This document shows positions 22,436 to 32,900 of a stretch of DNA of 64,000 nucleotides, one piece after another (within the stretch, counting starts at the first letter, position 1; each line of letters opens with the position of its first letter). The position numbers were made by a program, and so were the translations under genes. The notes below the pieces were generated by a model. That model saw only the letters and a list, made by a program, of their open reading frames with translations. It was not told the origin of the DNA and searched no databases. This DNA comes from Plectrocnemia conspersa (lineage: Eukaryota > Arthropoda > Insecta > Trichoptera > Polycentropodidae), in the NCBI GenBank assembly GCA_009617715.1, contig VTFK01000087.1, positions 310,001-374,000 on the forward strand, read 5' to 3'.

Positions 22436-23600
22436 GGCATATGTAAACTACGGCCCGCAGGCCGAATGCGGCTCGCCGCAATTTTTTTGTAGCCTTTTTG
22501 TAGATTTTTAAAAAAAAAAAATTTATGCATTTTAACGACTTTAAAATAAAGTTAAATATATATTGTATGAAGCCACTAATAAACATGTACTCAACCCATG
22601 TTGCAAATTTGATTTTCTGCAACATTATTTTAACTATAAAACAATATTTTAAATTTTAAAACTTATTTATATACTAAAATATGATCATCTCGCAGTTTGT
22701 TTTTACTGCCTTGACTGCGATGCTCGTCTTCGCCTAGTGAAAAAAATAAATTAATAAAAAACGAGGATCATATGTTCAATGAAGAGTGGAACACAAAATA
22801 TGTTTTTGCTAATGTAAATAAAAAATCCGAGAGAGTGTATCAGGGTTGAAAGAGTACAATATTAAAAGACATTTCTTTACTAAGCATATCGAATATGATG
22901 CTAATTTATCTCCTGGAAGCAAGAAAGAAAACAGCTGATGGATTGATTCAAAATTTATCTAGACGACAAAATAAGCAATAAACCGTTTTCTGATGGAGAT
23001 TATATTAAAGAATGTATTACTGAAGCTTGTGGAATTATATGCTTTGACATTAAACACAAATTTGAGAAAAAAAGTTTATCTCGAAGAATTAAAGGAATCG
23101 ATACAAATCTAAGTAATTGAATCGATAACATGTTACTCGAAAACTCTTGACGAAAGTAACGATCAAAATGATGCGCATAGTTGTTAATTTTTATACGTGG
23201 ATATAACTCTGAATTTGAAATTATTGAAGAGATTCTTTCAATGAAATCTCTAAAAGATTGAAAATTTCTTAACAAAATATAATTTAAAATGGTAAGCGTA
23301 ACAACTGATGGAGCACCAAGTTTGACAGGTAAACATGTTGAAGTATTGAAGAAAATTTAAGATAAAATTTGCGAAAATTATCCTGATTACAATTTAATTA
23401 CAATTCATTGTACATTGTGTTAAAAGTGGAACATGCCACATTTTGTATTATTAAACTTGTAAATATAATACGATCGAGGGGCCTGAAACACAGACTATTC
23501 GTTAGTTTTTTTCAAGATATTGAATCTAAGTACACAGATATTTCTTATCATAGTCAAATTTGATGGCTGTGCTTAGTGAGTATTTGATCTAAAAGATAAT
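22436..23600 (+). pseudogene. hAT transposase relic, ZBED5/GTF2IRD2-like
   Basis: Segments in several frames: FNEEWNTKYVFANVN (about 22772), the DISLLSI region, FIRGYNSEFEIIEEILSMKS (about 23197-23250), VTTDGAPSLTGKHVEVLKK (about 23298-23355), NLITIHCTLC (about 23392) and RGA, where the family has RSRGLN (about 23470). Known hAT proteins of the ZBED5/GTF2IRD2 group share FNEEW, the GTTDGAP.MTG block and IHC...CxK. Stops occur about every 30-60 codons. Upstream at 22445-22490, ACGGCCCGCAGGCCGAATGC is typical subterminal/terminal hAT sequence. The C-terminal dimerisation region and the right end are not identified. The minus-strand frame 23000-23275 is antisense to it. Confidence 0.75.
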
Positions 23601-24249
23601 ATTATTATATTTTTAACACATCTCCCAAGGTTATAAAGCATCCATTTTTTGGTTTTATCAATGTGAATCTAACTGCCTGAATTGTACTGGAGTGATAACA
23701 TACAATCAAGTTTCCAGCTGGGAAATGTGGGCGTATAGGTCTGTCTCTAATTTTAATAACTCCAATGGTTAATCACTTTTGAAATCAACTATCTTAACTT
23801 CTTTACTCAAAATATTTGATTTGTCTAATTCAAGTCTATTTCATTTTTTTAAAAATCAACGACATAGTGTTTTATTCTAGTATAGTAATTTCCTCTAAAA
23901 AAATACACAATACAATCCGCATTTAAAAAAATGTTTTAAGAACATTCACATGATTGAACCGGTTCAATAATAGAGGTATTTGGTTGGCCATTGATAATAA
24001 CTACGGATGCTGTCACAAAAACAAGTTTAAAAAAGCAAATTATTAACTTAACGACTATTATGTATACTATATTCAGATTTTTTTGTGTGTGTAATAATCC
24101 GGTCACCATTTGGTAAAAAAGGACTTAGATTTATTTTTGCAATGCCAATGAGATATTTTATTGAATGTTTGTCATAGAATCGCCATTCCTTTTCCAGGAC
24201 AAACTTGTGAATTTTCAAGCATCGTTTTGTCAAAATTATGCTTGAACGA

Positions 24250-26060
24250 AATCTAAATCAAATATTAGGTTTATACTTCTTATTATTATTAAATTAATTA
24301 AATTGTACAAGTATATTAAACATTTAAGTATATCGGGATGTTTATTAAGTATCATTTAATTCTTCGGCATCACGCGTGTAATTTACTACTCTTTCTGTAA
24401 TAGTCTGTTGGTCAGTTCTCGAGGTCAGATATTCGCCCCCCCGGTTCTAAGTTTAGCTCCCCAGGTCTCTGCGGATAGCACTATCTCCTAACGGGCCATA
24501 AATAACAATCATTTCGGCCAATTACTTAGTTGTTTAGCTACAGCTTATATCAGTTTGCAGATAAAACCGTAGACAGTGGTGTGGAATCTTGACCTTTATA
24601 TACCGTTCGTATAATATGGATCTAAAATTTTTATAGGGTAGACTCAGTTTAACATGCATGTATTAATTAAAATAAAAAATAAACGAGTTCGAATTTTAAT
24701 AGGCATGTGTACGAAACCATGTAATTTATTGAATAAAATTTGGTTAATTGCATGAGTGGCATTTTATATTTCGGTAATTGACATTAAACATAAAAGAATT
24801 TCGGTATTAATCTTAATTTACATTAGCTAGATTACTATTGATAACATTGAATTATAAAAGTGGGTATTATTAATGTTTCTGTGTAGTGACTATTTCATCA
24901 GAAGTGTTTAAGCCATGAATGTATTTTTTTGGAATAGAATAAATATAATTCTTATCTGTTGACAAAAAGAGTATAGCAGTGTTTAAATTAAAATAAGATT
25001 TATAAACATAATAAGAAAAGGAAAATTAAATTGTTTAATTTATAAAATAGAGATCCTAACGCATGAACGTATTCCGTTGCAAAAAACAGGTTTTGGCAAT
25101 TATGAATGGACACTTGCCGATGTTTTTTTATTCACATAATAAATTTTTCTACAGGAAATAAATTAATCATAAGAAACACTTACTCGGATATTACCATAAA
25201 TTATTGAATTTACTTATAATAAGGATGTTTATTTTTAATAAGACAGTTATTAAGTTTATATTATATATTTTTGCAACATTTTGACTCTCATATGATTTTT
25301 TTATACGTAAAACTACAACGTTTCAGACGTTGTAGTTTTCAACCATAGTTCCAGAATTCAACCAGATATTTGAAAACAACTAGATTTTTAAGATGCAGAC
25401 AAGGCAACGGGATTTAAGGATCTGCATATAGCAAAAAGTCCAGTATATTTTATAAAGGTACAAAATACAAGCGGAGCAACATTTTTTTTTTTTGTGTTAT
25501 AGTACTATTAGAGTATTTCAAATTATAAACAACATATTGTACAAATAAATTTCAATTAAATGATTTTCTATATCAAGAGCATTTAAGAAAATTTAAGAAT
25601 TTTATATATATATAAGTATTTATTTTGTGAACTTGTGTTACATTTTTAAGGAATGGCAAAATATTCTTTATGATAAAACGTGTAGGTATAAATTTAGAGG
25701 ATACATGAATATAATGCTTTTATAATCTTTTTTAGTGAATTTAAAAAAAAAATATTATTTAATACCTTAATGATAGTATTGTACATATATTATTATTTGC
25801 AACATTTTGTATTAGGTTCATGTATTTTTTGGTTAATATTTTGGTTTTATTATTAGCTTTGCTTCAAATTGGACTATAAAAAATATAAAGTAAAACACTG
25901 GTAGTGCGCAATAGCCAAATGAGTCCCGATTTCTTTCAAGCATGAAAGAAACTTTTTTGGGGTCACAAAATTAAAAATAAAATATTTGACAAAAAATATA
26001 AAGCTTTTATTAAGCAAGAATCAAGTACTAATAAAATAGCGATTTTAAATTAAATTCTTC
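24250..26060. other. AT-rich spacer, no gene
   Basis: No recognised genes. A GC-richer patch of about 200 bp at 24370-24560 contains a C run and GGTCTCTGCGGATAGCAC but no frame or repeat end that I recognise. Confidence 0.45.
25309..25339. repeat. Perfect 13-bp hairpin
   Basis: AAAACTACAACGT (25309-25321), loop TTCAG, exact inverse 25327-25339. Isolated in AT-rich DNA. Confidence 0.9.
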
Positions 26061-26218
26061 AAAGTTATATTTATTTATGTGATGGCAGATGGAGTGCCAA
26101 GCGACGCGAACAAATCGCATACTGTCTCAGACAATCAACACGTGATGAGGATGAAGAGTTACGTGTGTAGTAGATTACATTTTCATAGTATAAACAATGA
26201 ATTATTTGCAAGCACATG

Positions 26219-26401
26219 CAGTAGACCCCCCAAAAACACAGTCAATTTCTATTTGGGTGCCCGTTACTTTATGTGTGAGCAAGCCAAAGGGAGGATATCT
26301 CACCATTCGCGCCTAATTCGTAAAAAAATATTTTTTAGTTCCCCAACTACACCCACCCAAATAGCACGTTCCCAATTTACCGTGTTATTGGGGGTCTATT
26401 G
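26219..26401. mobile_element. MITE with imperfect inverted termini
   Basis: The left end reads CAGTAGACCCCCCAAAAACAC and the inverted right end reads CAATAGACCCCCAATAACAC. Subterminal CTATTTGGGTG occurs in both, so the inverted similarity extends about 45 bp. At about 180 bp it is a small non-autonomous element. TA at both borders (TA before GACCCCC, GGGGGTC before TA) would fit a TA target duplication of the Tc1/mariner/pogo type. The overlapping 113-codon frame 26079-26420 is not a gene. Confidence 0.7.
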
Positions 26402-26639
26402 TACTTGTATCTTACAATAAAAAAAATATAGTCACATGCATAAAAATAAAACAATTGTTTTATTATTTGTTTCATTAAAAGCTGAGTAAATCAATCAGAC
26501 ATAATGAATACATACAAGTAAATATTAACTATCAGACTGAAAGTCTAGGAATCGGTGACATCTATATTAATTAATATAAATTTTTATGTGTAATATAATT
26601 TATAAGCAATATATGTCACTGGAGATGGGGCTGTTTTTT

Positions 26640-26755
26640 TTATTAATAGCGCATTTTTTTATAAATAAAAATTCGAGTGTCGCTGCCGAGGCTTGAACCC
26701 GCCACTTCAGAGTTATTAGTCCGCGATGTTACGGACTACGCTATTCCATCCTTAA
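26640..26755 (-). mobile_element. tRNA-derived SINE fragment
   Basis: On the minus strand, TAGCGTAGTCCG (about 26731-26742) resembles an RNA polymerase III A box. GGCGGGTTCAAGCCTC (26688-26703) contains the B box GGTTCAAGCC. The tRNA-like stems do not close well, and the sequence runs on into an A/T-rich tail near 26640, so this is a SINE or tRNA pseudogene rather than a functional tRNA. Confidence 0.55.
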
Positions 26756-27490
26756 TGATAGTTAATTATCTAAATCAGAACTAAACGTAACAATTCAATA
26801 GCTAAGTAATTTAATTGATTTGAACCACTAGAAGCAGCAAAAATAAAAAAATGTAAAATGGGTGCCGCACGATAGGAATAAAAAAAATCGACGTTACGAA
26901 TCTTGTTCGACAAAATAAAAACTACGACAAAATATTTGCACTGTTTCAGTATTTTAACAACTTTTACAAGGTACATATTTTAGTAACTAAATTGCCACTT
27001 AAAGAGATTTTTGATATTTTATCATCTCTAGAATACTATTACATTAAATAAACATTTCGTATTAGATTTATTTATTATATAAATATCAGTTGGCGAACCC
27101 TGTCTTCTGCGCCAGGCCATTTATATGCGGTTAGACGTGTTACCGTGTACGTGTGTGTGTTTTCCGTTTTGTTTTTGGCCTAAACACGCCTGTCAGATGG
27201 CCAATAACGGCGAAACGCCAAAAACAATGAGTAGGATTTGTAATAAATTAAAGATAAAAGCCGACAGATAGACGCTCAGGCGATACCAAAAATAATGTAG
27301 CATAAAAAGGGATTGGGGTAAAAAATAATCAATTCCATTATGAGGCAGAGAGATCATATTATAGCAGCGGTTTTCAATAGTAAAATTATACTTTTGTATT
27401 TGAAAATAGGTCGATAAAATATTCATAATACTCGAATACAAAAGAAAGGGTACCATATATAAGATATATACAATTTAAAAGTAGGCATGT

Positions 27491-27498
27491 ATTACAAT
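27491..27498. repeat. Target site duplication, left copy
   Basis: ATTACAAT immediately precedes the hAT end TAGGGATTCC. The identical octamer follows the right end at 32126-32133. Eight bases is the diagnostic duplication length of hAT elements. Confidence 0.92.
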
Positions 27499-27715
27499 TA
27501 GGGATTCCAATCCTGGGATCCCGGATCCCGGGATCCCGGGATCCCGAACGATTTTCAATACCCGATGAGTCCCGGGATTATAAAACATAATCCCGAATTT
27601 TTTGGATTGATTGATTTATCAAGCACAATCGAATTATTATTATTGACAAAATCGTTATATTTCGTATACAAACTTGCGCGAGTTGCACGTGTCATCTGTG
27701 AATCTTTGAGGCTGT

Positions 27716-27829
27716 GAGTCTGAACGTGCTTTTTCAGCTGCAGGCTACTTAGGAACCAAAATCAGATCTAGGCTAAATGATGAAACGCTTGATGCTTTGA
27801 TGTTACTTCGTGAGTTTTTTCCAAAATAA
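27716..27829 (+). pseudogene. hAT transposase C-terminal dimerisation fragment
   Basis: Reads ESERAFSAAGYLGTKIRSRL, followed by NDETLDALMLLREFF and a stop, 37 codons. SER.FS.AG, RSRL and LD..M.LR are the hallmark residues of the hAT dimerisation domain at the extreme C-terminus. A stop (TGA, 27707-27709) lies just upstream, and the rest of the transposase is gone. It lies only about 220 bp inside the left terminus although it is the C-terminus on the plus strand. This shows a large internal deletion between the left end and this point. Confidence 0.88.
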
Positions 27830-28266
27830 TGTTTTCCATTAATTGTGTCTATGAATGTACATATGTACATACATTGTCAAAAGTTCATTTTTTATTTTCT
27901 CAAATAAATAAATAAGACCTTCCCTTTTTTATTTTTATTATATTATTTTCTATTTTAAGTCCAAGACTAAAATTATACGTACTTTATACATTGTACGTTA
28001 TAAAAAACAGATGTAAAAAAATATTGTATTATCTTATATATAATTGTTCTAAGCCGCCGTCGTCGCTTCCGGACGCGCATAACTTTCAATGAAACATTCT
28101 CCGTTCAATTCTATACTCTATAAATCGTATCGCTTTGTATGAACGGTGTGTAACAATACACGTAAACAAAGGAAATATATTTAATTATAATAATAAATAA
28201 TAATAAAAATTAAAATTGAATTTGTTCCGATTGATTTTCGAGCCGCCGGCAATGCGTTCTGTTGTT

Positions 28267-28344
28267 TCGACCAATCAAAAATAAGCATTCAAATATTCAA
28301 ATAGCGTCGACCAATGAAAAATAAGCATTCAAATTCAAATAGAT
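28267..28344. repeat. 39-bp tandem duplication in Helitron-like copy 1
   Basis: CGACCAATSAAAAATAAGC occurs twice, about 39 bp apart (the first with CAATC, the second with CAATG). Copy 2 has it once (about 55340). A lineage-specific duplication. Confidence 0.8.
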
Positions 28345-28443
28345 AGTACCGTGACAACACTTTTAAATAATTATTATTTAATAATAAAATTTTGCTACGC
28401 GACAATAATTTTCATTAATTCGTCATTTGACTGAATAAAAATG

Positions 28444-28790
28444 AAATATATACATAATGCGTTGAGGATTAGAAGAATACATTGATTAAACTAGATAAAC
28501 AATCATAAAATAATCTTCGTAATGAAATTTTCAAATTTTGAATTCCCGGCGACGGGCTCCGAGGCCTAAAAGTGAGTTTTTGCTTTTATAAATAATCGGA
28601 TTGCAAATTAACTAGGTGTGTTATAACTATGAAAATTAAATATATACATAATGTGTTGAGGATAAGAAGAATACATTGATTAAATTAGATAAACAATCAT
28701 AAAACAATCTTTGTAATGAAATCTTCAAATTTTGAAATCCCGTCGCCGGGCTCCGAGGCCGAAAAGTGAGTTTTACTTTTATATTACATT
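28444..28790 (+). repeat. 194-bp tandem duplication with mini-exon
   Basis: AAATATATACATAATG...GAGGATNAGAAGAATAC starts at 28444 and again at 28638. Each unit contains ATGAAATYTTCAAATTTTG, then GGGCTCCGAGGCC and AAAAGTGAGT. In the second unit this reads as Met-Lys-Ser-Ser-Asn-Phe-Glu and 17 codons in all, ending at a good splice-donor sequence (AA/GTGAGT, about 28765). In the first unit GAG GCC TAA makes a stop. Copy 2 (about 55610-55665) has one unit with the same ATG and donor. This may be a short first coding exon of a gene carried by the repeat. Confidence 0.6.
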
Positions 28791-29039
28791 AACATCATCA
28801 TTGCTTTCCGATTTAATACATATATACGTTAGATTTTAAGAATTTTAAATTAACCAGTTATGTTTTAAACATGAACGTGTAATATATCCTTAGTATGTGA
28901 GGATTGAAAGTTAATGTCGATCAAATCGGCACTGTCGGACAGCTTATAAATGTGTAGTTTCTTGGATGTTATCTAATAAACGACATTTTACAATGATTAT
29001 AAATATGTGATTGCATACCTGGAATAATCGATAGCCAAA

Positions 29040-29453
29040 ATATCTAAGAGTGGGTTATTTTTAATTCCGATGTGGCAAAATAGGTACAATTTTTGTTCTG
29101 TGCCATCATTCCTCTTTCTGAATAGCCAAATTTAAGATATTCAGTTACATCAAACTTATGTAGTATGTTCTTTATAAAAAGATAATACTTGCTGACAGTG
29201 ACTTCAACATGAGAAGATTAACTCTTTGTTTATATATACCAATTCTACGTTGTAGCCATATAGGTCATCAAATTGTTCCATCATTGCTTCTGAAAAAATA
29301 ATTAAAAAAAACAATAAGACTCCTATCAAGAGTAAACATTGAACACATTATTACTACTAATATAATCCATAAATTAAATTTAAACGACAACCAAAGAACA
29401 CAATTGATGGATGTACTGTAGAGGATTAAACACGTAGATTGGCATCTTTTCAT
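29040..29453 (-). pseudogene. Coding-like segment in Helitron-like repeat, unknown
   Basis: The minus strand reads MMEQFDDLYGYNVELVYI (near 29284) and, further on, KYYLFIKNILHKFDVTEYLK, then FGYSERGMMAQN, before a stop at about 29047. A CAG/GTATGC splice-donor-like word follows (about 29018-29023). Copy 2 preserves the same reading at 56010-56230, with one extra stop and an insertion. The peptide is hydrophilic and I do not recognise it. It is probably part of a transposon-encoded or captured gene. The 61-codon frame 29268-29453 lies in another frame of the same segment. Confidence 0.4.
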
Positions 29454-29649
29454 CTTCTACAAAATTGTCACAATATGTCATCTATTTTTTATTATTACTA
29501 GCATTGTAATATGTTGAATTAACTTCGGTATGTATACCTTTAATTGCCAAATCACCGCTGTTAGTCTTTTAATATTAGATCCTGGAAAGTGAATAGTAAT
29601 TTTGTTAGAATAACCGTGGTATAATATTCATTTATAACTAAACACTTAC

Positions 29650-29694
29650 TGAAATTATAGACAAAACTACTGTGTAGTTTTGTCTATAATTTCA
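29650..29694. repeat. Perfect 21-bp hairpin unique to copy 1
   Basis: TGAAATTATAGACAAAACTAC (29650-29670), loop TGT, exact inverse to 29694. At the equivalent place in copy 2 (about 56695-56755) the sequence is not palindromic, so the hairpin arose after the copies separated. Confidence 0.92.
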
Positions 29695-29719
29695 AATGCT
29701 GCATCACTTCAATCATCTT

Positions 29720-31080
29720 CAATTGTCACTTTGTAACAAAAATGCCGCGATTAAACATATTTCGCAGCGGGCAGAGAACGAACTGACAGAAGAACTGTCA
29801 GACGTAACTAAATTTGGGAAGTCCCGCGCTTGAGAACGAACTAAAATGATTTTAACGAACGAAATTGATTTTAACGATTTAAATTGTAAAACATTTATTA
29901 AAATATGTATAAAAATCATCAAATACTAAAAAAAATGTTTTTTAAAATATTTTTTTAGTTTATAGATTTAAAATATAATATAAATAATGTGGTATATATA
30001 ATATGTAATATGTGGTATATATAATATGAACCTAAATTTTGGCGAACGTTGGCAATTTAAAGTTTTAGTTTTTAGAGAATTTTTAAAACTTTGCTTTAAA
30101 AAATATTTTTAAAAAAAAAGGGACAAAGTTTCAAAATGAGTACTATTCATTACCAACCAACTAATATTACAAAAATCCCTCTTACTGACGCCTTTGAAAG
30201 TAAACTACACAAAAATGTATAACACTAATTTAAATATTTTTTAAATTAAAAGTTTCAGAATAAAATTTAAAGATTTATTCAAAATATTTTTTTTTGAACA
30301 TTAAAATATTTTTTTATTTTATTATGGATTTTAAATATTAATAATTTATTATAGATTTTAAATATCTTTAGTTTATTATTAATTTTAAATATAGTGAAAA
30401 CTTTTTACACTCATTAATTATTAAAATATATAATGATGCGCAGAAAAAAATTTACTTTAAAAAAGATGTAAATCAAAATATTTTTTAATCAAAAAAGACG
30501 AAGGTTTCAAAATTATTAATATTTTTAACGCGCAATTTTAGTCTAAAGTAACAGATTAGATGCTTGATATTTTTATTTTATTGTTTCTTTCTAATTAGTT
30601 AATGTAATTAAAAACTGACTTTTATATTTACACATAAAACATAGAAATATTTTTTTTAATTATAAAGTAACTTATTGTGTCACCAAAAAACTTTTTTGTT
30701 ACGAAAATTTAAATTTATGATAAAATTGTGTTATGCAGCGTTAAAACTGACACTCAAACACCTAAAATACGCTAAAACACAATCAATGACTTATAATCAC
30801 TCACATTGCACTAACTATATATGATCGATTGTGTTGTTGCGTTAGTAAGGTGTAACGTGTAAGGTGTAAAGGTGTAGTATTTTTTCATATCAGTAATATT
30901 TTTGAGCGGATGTGTAACCGATGCTATTTATTATTATTATTTATTAAACTGTAAACCTACTTTTAAATAATACAAAATGTTACGTTTTAATATTATTTTT
31001 TATGTTGAAAACATTTTGATATTTTTTGTTTTATTAATATTTAGTAAAGTTACAAACCTATTTAAAAAAATAATACAATG
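29720..31080. other. Interior of Helitron-like repeat, no gene
   Basis: Very AT-rich and collinear with 56770-57725 of copy 2. No open frame with recognisable motifs. Confidence 0.6.
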
Positions 31081-31084
31081 ATAT

Positions 31085-31590
31085 TTTTTTGTAACGAATA
31101 CCGAAATAACGAAATTCCCAGTATAACGAATCTTTAATTTGTCCCCGAAAAACTTTCATACAAAATGTTTTCATTGTAATGAAGACTAATCTCAGTATAA
31201 CAAAAAATATTTTGCTCGAATTTAAGAATGACGTTATAACTTGACAAAATATTTCTAAGAATTCAGTTCATCATTGACTTGGCGTGTGCCAGATGTGTTC
31301 AAAAGCGACATTACAGGTGTTTCGTTGACCCTCAAACTTTTTTTTTTATAAAACATTTTTTTTCACAAAATTTTATTGTGTTTCATACATTTTTCTTAAA
31401 CAAGGAAAAAAAACGATCTGTCAACCTTATAAGAGGTTATTTTGATGCTGTAGTAATATAGTAATTAAAAATAAAATAAAAATATATCATCTTCCTTACA
31501 TTCAATATAACGAATTTTCAGTACACCAAAATTTATTCATTGGTTTCGTGAGCTTCGCTGTATTGAAATTTAATAGTACAATTTTTAATT
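31085..31590. mobile_element. pogo/Tigger-like MITE segment inside the repeat
   Basis: Words such as CCAGTATAACGAATC, CTCAGTATAAC and, in the right part, CAATATAACGAATTTTCAGTA and GAGCTTCGCTGTATTGA resemble CAGT-ATAACGAA termini of pogo/Tigger elements. They occur in both orientations. Copy 2 has the same segment (about 57725-58190), so this insertion is older than the spread of the repeat. Confidence 0.5.
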
Positions 31591-31975
31591 TATTATTATC
31601 TAGCCAAGTTTTAATCCTATTCATAAATGATATACAATATTTAGATTTATCATTAAATATCTAAGTTTCAATATAACGGTAAAATCTAACGTAAATCTAA
31701 TAAATAATATAAAATGTTTTCTTCTGGAAATATTTAGTCAAGTTGTAAACCTATTTTCAAATGAATTGAAAATGTTAAGTAGTTTTTTATAGATTGAACT
31801 ATTTTGTCTATCATTGAAAATCCTAAATAGTAATGTCCAATTCGAACCAATAAATTAAAAAAAATATTTGAAAAAATCAGAACGAAGCAAAAATATATTT
31901 AAAACCCAAAAAAAGTTGAGGGTCCGGTATTCGCACACTCGCTAGCTATCGGTACCTCACGATAGTGGTACCTCA

Positions 31976-32009
31976 CTGTCGGTACCTCACGATAGTGAGG
32001 TACCGACAG
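31976..32009. repeat. 15-bp perfect hairpin at the Helitron-like 3' end
   Basis: CTGTCGGTACCTCAC (31976-31990), loop GATA, exact inverse 31995-32009, followed directly by CTAG and T. The preceding 31950-31975 repeats the word CGGTACCTCACGATAGT, so the terminal hairpin module appears duplicated. Confidence 0.92.
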
Positions 32010-32125
32010 CTAGTTCATTTTAAATTATTTTTATCAATAAAATAACATGAAAATGATCCCGGGATCGACTAATTGCAATACCGAAATCCCGGGATTAAAA
32101 TTTTGGCCCGGGATTGGAATCCCTA

Positions 32126-32133
32126 ATTACAAT
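32126..32133. repeat. Target site duplication, right copy
   Basis: ATTACAAT directly after the hAT end GGAATCCCTA, identical to 27491-27498. Confidence 0.92.
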
Positions 32134-32204
32134 GTTATATTTCCGTAGTGTTATTATACATAATTAATGAAGAAAGTCCGAAGATATATTTAAAGTTAGA
32201 TCAT

Positions 32205-32500
32205 CCTTTATATATCACTGTAAAAAAGTTATTTTGCATGTATGGTGGGATTGCAAAGGGATTGTGCATTAGCATTTGTCAACATTAGTCAAATAGTTAT
32301 ACATATAGTGCATCTGACTCTCGATAAAATTAAGGAACTCGGCTGGAAGATTTAATGTCCTCCACCTTATTCTTCAGACCTTGCTCCTTTCGGCTAACAT
32401 TTATTTTGATCGATGCAAAATACAGACAATGTGGCAATACAAATATTTTCAATTTAAACCTCCAACATTTAATGTTAATAGAATTAAAAAAAAAATGCGA
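32205..32500 (+). pseudogene. Mariner transposase relic, C-terminal half
   Basis: Plus-strand pieces: VILHVWWDCKGIVH (about 32232-32274), then HLTLDKIKELGWKI (about 32311-32350) and PPYSSDLAPF (about 32358-32387). Mariner transposases carry WWD.KG, LGWEVLPHPPYSPDLAPSD and the third catalytic Asp in PDLAP; here SDLAP keeps the Asp. Frameshifts and stops separate the blocks. It abuts the hAT insertion 80 bp upstream. The minus-strand frame 32330-32638 is its antisense shadow. Confidence 0.75.
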
Positions 32501-32689
32501 GAGATGCATGTAAGTTTTAAGAGTCGTTAAAATGAAAATAAATACTTTATTATCATTATATTTATTTATATGTATGTTTTGTATTATACAAATATCTGGT
32601 ATTTTTGGTAGTGATTTATTGCAAAGTTTTGAAACCATAAATACGTATTTATATGAATATGTGTGTTAAGTGATAATTGAACCGAGAAA

Positions 32690-32900
32690 CATCTGTAGAC
32701 GTGTTGTTCGGTTTAATTTATAAGCTACGTCCCTAATTAACGAGCGATCGATAATACAAATTTCGCTGTTACGAGTTCGTAGTAATTACAGTGCCGACGG
32801 TTACAAAATACACGGCTAGTAATCAGTGAAATTGTTGTGTAAACAAATCAAATTGGTGAAAATTGCAGGTTGGCCGCTTTATATCGCTTTCGGTGCATTT
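32690..32900. promoter_or_regulatory. Short GC-richer single-copy patch
   Basis: Holds CCTAATTAACGAGCGATCGA, GTAATTAC and TTTATATCGC words, with no open frame. A candidate noncoding element, weak. Confidence 0.2.

Larger units (their letters stand above)
28032..32013 (+). mobile_element. Helitron-like repeat, copy 1
   Basis: About 3.9 kb, collinear with 55128-58527. The left end is A followed by TCTTATATATAATTG. The right end is a 15-bp hairpin, then CTAG followed by T (32010-32014). TC at the 5' end, a hairpin next to CTRR at the 3' end, and insertion between A and T are Helitron hallmarks (family knowledge). No Rep/helicase gene is seen, so it would be non-autonomous. Homology to copy 2 stops at about 31945, before the hairpin. 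The exact ends therefore rest on this copy alone. The class is a hypothesis, while the repeat status is certain. Internally it has two tandem duplications (28267-28344, 28444-28790), minus-strand coding-like segments and a pogo-like segment. Confidence 0.65.
27499..32125 (+). mobile_element. hAT element carrying a nested Helitron-like insert
   Basis: Termini TAGGGATTCCAATCC (27499-27513) and its exact inverse at 32111-32125, with similarity continuing through YGGG. Flanked by a perfect 8-bp ATTACAAT duplication. Subterminal CCCGGGAT repeats are dense at the left end (27511-27546) and recur at about 32058, 32090 and 32106, as is common in hAT elements. Of the transposase only the C-terminal dimerisation end remains (27716-27829), so the body was deleted. 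The remaining 4 kb is occupied by a repeat that also exists alone at 55128-58527, so it is an insertion within the hAT. Total length 4,627 bp. Confidence 0.9.

Noticed and set aside
23000..23275. 91-codon minus frame
   Set aside because: Exactly antisense to the hAT relic at 22436-23600.
26658..26755. Functional tRNA gene on the minus strand
   Set aside because: A and B boxes are present but acceptor and T stems do not pair properly. SINE or pseudogene is more likely.
27511..27546. CCCGGGATCC palindromes read as a cloning-site artefact
   Set aside because: The same CCCGGGAT words recur at the other hAT end inside a perfect 8-bp target duplication, so they are native subterminal repeats.
32330..32638. 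102-codon minus frame
   Set aside because: Antisense to the mariner relic at 32205-32500.
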